From positions 1,240,001-1,304,000 of the forward strand of contig NZ_CP157350.1 in NCBI RefSeq assembly GCF_051045985.1: DNA of 64,000 bases, given 5' to 3'. The position numbers and the translations under genes are program-made. Under the pieces are notes generated by a model. The model was not told where the DNA came from. It saw only the letters and a program-made list of their open reading frames with translations, and did no database searches. Positions 61,859 to 64,000 of this stretch are shown in pieces (position 1 is the stretch's first letter; each line of letters opens with the position of its first letter). Origin of the DNA: Scardovia wiggsiae (lineage in GTDB: Bacteria > Actinomycetota > Actinomycetes > Actinomycetales > Bifidobacteriaceae).

Positions 61859-62478
61859 GGCTCTTTGTCAACTGTAGTGGGTTGATAAAAAGTTACAACC
61901 TGGAGAGGACCAAATTGGTTCTCTCCTTTTTGATATTCAAAGCAATGAGAATTCTCGTTTTAAAATTTTCAAAGTCCCGGAAGCCAAAAGCATTTCGCTT
62001 AATGACTTTGATTAGGTTATTTGTGGCCTCAAGTTTTGCGTTTGAGCAGGGAAGTTCAAGTGCATTAATGATCTTATCCTGATCTCTCAAAAAGGTCCTA
62101 AAAATGGTCTGGAAGATAGGATTCACAGAAAAAATGGACTCTGTGATCAATTCAAAGAAATAGTCAGCGTGCTTCTCTTGAAAATGAAAGAGTAAAAGCT
62201 GATAGAGTCCATAGTGATCTCTAATATCTTGAGAGTAAGAGAGAAGTTTTTCAAGAATCTCTTTATTGGTTAAATGCGACCGAAATGTTGGACGATAAAA
62301 TCGTTTACTGCTCAGCGTATAGTTATCCTGTTGAATGAGTTTCCAGTAACGTTTCAGTGCTTTATATTCGTGCGATCTCCTATCAAACTGATTCATAATT
62401 TTGATGCGTACGCGATTCATTGCTCGACTGAGATGCTGGACAATATGAAAGCGATCGAGAACGATTTTATAGTAAACG
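61859..62478 (-). mobile_element. ISL3-family element, 5'-truncated copy
   Basis: The end repeat (GGCTCTTTGTCAACTGTAGT) begins at 61859, 47 bases before the LysR start. The transposase C-terminal portion is present and stops at the IS630-like insertion near 62478. The boundary there is approximate. Confidence 0.85.
61893..62478 (-). pseudogene. ISL3-family transposase, C-terminal fragment
   Basis: Reads KIVLDRFHIVQHLSRAMNRV (DDE_Tnp_ISL3 middle region) then SNAKLEATNNLIKVIKRNAF and FRDFENFKTRILIALNIKKE to the TNLVLSRL end. The catalytic Glu lies in ATNNLIKVIKR. The N-terminal half with the first Asp is lost through the IS630-like insertion, so it is inactive. Confidence 0.9.
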
Positions 62479-63620
62479 ACAAAAGTAATTTTACTTAAAG
62501 CTACATAATGTTACAAGTTGCTGATTTGGTTTTGCCCAGGCTAGAAAGGCGTTTTCTACCGTTTCAGCAAGGTTTTTAATATTTGAGAAAAATACATTAT
62601 GTGTATTTTCTCTACGAGTAATTCTCCAAACCTGCTCTATAGGGTTTAGGTCAGGAGAGTAAAGAGGCAATTTGACAAAAGCAACAGACTTTCGGATATC
62701 CTCATACTCTGGCTGTTCTTCTGTTTCAACCAAACGAATTACCTTTTTGTGCCATGGTGCGTTGCCCATTACCAGAGCATATCTCTTGCCTTCGGGCACC
62801 GGATGAGCAGTAATGAATTCACGTATTGACGCAATAACTGTTTCGTAGTTGAAACGAGCTGGCTTTGTCACAAATAGTTCGCCTGTATCAGGCCGCACAA
62901 ATCCACTATAAGAAGCTTTTTGTCTCCCAGGAAACGATTTTGCCTTCGGAGCGCTGCCTCTTTTGTACCATCCAGAAGTAACTGTTGTTTGAATCTGGAA
63001 GTGGACTTCGTCCTGATATACAAGCAACTGTGAATCGTCTTGTTCTATTTCGTTTCGTTTTTTTTAAAGGTTTCCCGCTCCTTTGAATCCTCATATCCTT
63101 TGCTTGGATAGGGCTGAGGACGGATAAGCGAATAGCCTAACTGATGAAACAAACGTTGGCACTGGCGAACGCTGATATCAAGACCAAATTCCTTTTGAAT
63201 GTGCTTGGAAAGGCTTGGTCCATCCCAAACTTTGAATCCATACTTATTAGGATCTGAATTCAAGGCTGCATCGATACTTGCCTTCTGCTCTTTGGTAAGT
63301 TTTGATGGTCTACCAGATCTTTCTTTTGATTTTAGCGCATCAAAGCCTTGCTCATCGGCAAGCTTAACCCAACCGGTAATGGCTTGTTTTGTTACACCAG
63401 CCATCTCACAGATTTGAGATGGCGGCAACCCGGAAAGAACCATATTTACGGTAAAGACACGAAAATAATAACGCGATTCATTTGACGACGACATAATTTC
63501 TTTACCTTGCCGAAGAAGTTCTTCCCGACCAACATTATATTTACGAGAGTTCATATCATGGCGCCTCCTAAAAGAAGTATACCATATATGACTTATTACT
63601 TCAAAGTAAAGTTATTTATG
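62479..63620. mobile_element. IS630-like insertion sequence
   Basis: About 1.14 kb with imperfect terminal inverted repeats (AAAGTAATTTTACTT at 62482-62496, related to AAGTAACTTTACTTTG-type sequence near 63600-63618). It carries a two-part transposase on the minus strand. Ends are approximate because the inverted repeats are imperfect. It inserted into the ISL3 element and cut a further gene at its right end. Confidence 0.75.
62491..63554 (-). CDS. IS630-family transposase, two frames joined by -1 frameshift
   Basis: The first frame (63045-63554) gives the HTH domain (NMVLSGLPPSQICEMAG, GYSLIRPQPYPSKGYED). The second (to 62491) gives the DDE core (LLVYQDEVHFQIQTTVTSGW, YALVMGNAPWHKKV and LPLYSPDLNPIEQVWRITRR with the Asp and Glu). 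At about 63060 there is a run of 8 A; a -1 slip there joins both frames (through KKKRNEIEQDDSQ). The usual HDNAxxH motif reads GNAPWH here: Asp is replaced by Gly, so catalysis may be lost. The family often uses this frameshift. Confidence 0.8.
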
Positions 63621-64000
63621 CCGTTAACTATAGTTTTCATCGACGCCTGCTGTTCAACAGCTTTTATCGTGGCAGGAGCCACACTATAGTGGCCAACGGT
63701 ATGCTCAACAAGCTTTTTCACACTCTTGGGATTTAGCAGTAGCCGAATCGCAATCACAACCAAGGGAATGATACTTGGAAAATCTTTCCTAATCGGGGTC
63801 AAGACCTCATCACTGTCACTTTTAAACAGCCACAGCCTGATCGTTTCCCATATTTTTCTTCTGCTTTGCGTTTTCTCAGCAGTCCCAATGATTAAGGCTA
63901 ATAAACTATGCGTTCTTACCCCTGGCTTCCCTACAGAAATATCGGGTTGTGAATCATTATTTTGGGCCAATTCTATCAAGAGTTTGGGAAAATTTACCCC
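63596..64000 (-). pseudogene. Unrecognised ORF truncated by the IS630-like element
   Basis: An open frame reaches the window edge on the minus strand (from about 64000) and ends NGINNFTLK, the last residues of which are encoded by the IS630-like end. It contains HSLLALIIGTAEKTQSRRKIWETI and IIPLVVIAIRLLLNPKSVKK, a helical and partly hydrophobic sequence. I do not recognise a family. It is probably the remains of a longer gene, continuing outside the window. Confidence 0.5.

Noticed and set aside
1..64000. CRISPR arrays
   Set aside because: No regularly spaced direct repeats were found; the repeated elements are palindromes many kilobases apart.

Overview
The window looks like a chromosomal segment of a high-to-medium GC actinobacterium, most probably a member of the Bifidobacteriaceae and plausibly an oral Scardovia/Parascardovia-like genus. 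This is inference. It rests on the gene set and order (topA-tmk-holB overlapping, pepD-type C69 dipeptidase, an inositol-1-phosphate synthase, a divergent formate-tetrahydrofolate ligase, PspC with a NarL-type two-component pair, a small actinobacterial SRP RNA) and on roughly 50-55% GC in the core. No 16S gene is present to confirm it.

Layout. 1-2246: the end of an ABC-2 type efflux operon with its TetR regulator. 2265-3590: an RclA-type flavoprotein disulfide reductase. 4007-9590: a YdcF membrane protein, a type I pullulanase, and a pool-sanitation pair (Maf-Nudix fusion and an MGMT-type protein with ATGA coupling). 9626-13679: thrB, hom, a FAH-family hydrolase and the PLP-homeostasis protein YggS. 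13905-19930: a lipoprotein esterase and a TetR-controlled pair of half-ABC exporters or importers, with a double operator upstream. 20425-24609: a decayed phage or integrative element next to tRNA-Lys. Its integrase, ImmA-like and LacI-like genes are broken, but two adjacent genes are intact (DUF4041/T5orf172 GIY-YIG protein and a PH-like membrane protein). 24884-40000: core metabolism, replication and envelope genes (fhs, pepD, holB, tmk, topA, PAP2, SRP RNA, LTA synthase-like, ino1). 40291-51911: a bifunctional penicillin-binding protein, HtrA, a response regulator/histidine kinase pair divergent from PspC, and an aldo/keto reductase.

From about 52 kb the composition falls and the content becomes Firmicutes-like: an SDR, then a redox gene cluster (two aldo/keto reductases, a broken SDR, a flavodoxin lipoprotein, a broken iron alcohol dehydrogenase, a lipoprotein hydrolase, an FMN reductase and a LysR regulator). 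The cluster lies between two directly repeated 60-bp ends of an ISL3-family element. IS1249-like and IS630-like insertions have cut into the flanks and removed gene parts.

Four near-identical 83-84-bp palindromes with arms of about 25 bp are dispersed between genes at 3.7, 20.1, 29.5 and 43.1 kb. They are the most striking non-coding feature. A second recurring theme is low-complexity Ser/Gly/Ala-rich inserts within conserved housekeeping proteins (HolB, ThrB, Maf, formate-tetrahydrofolate ligase, TetR, response regulator).
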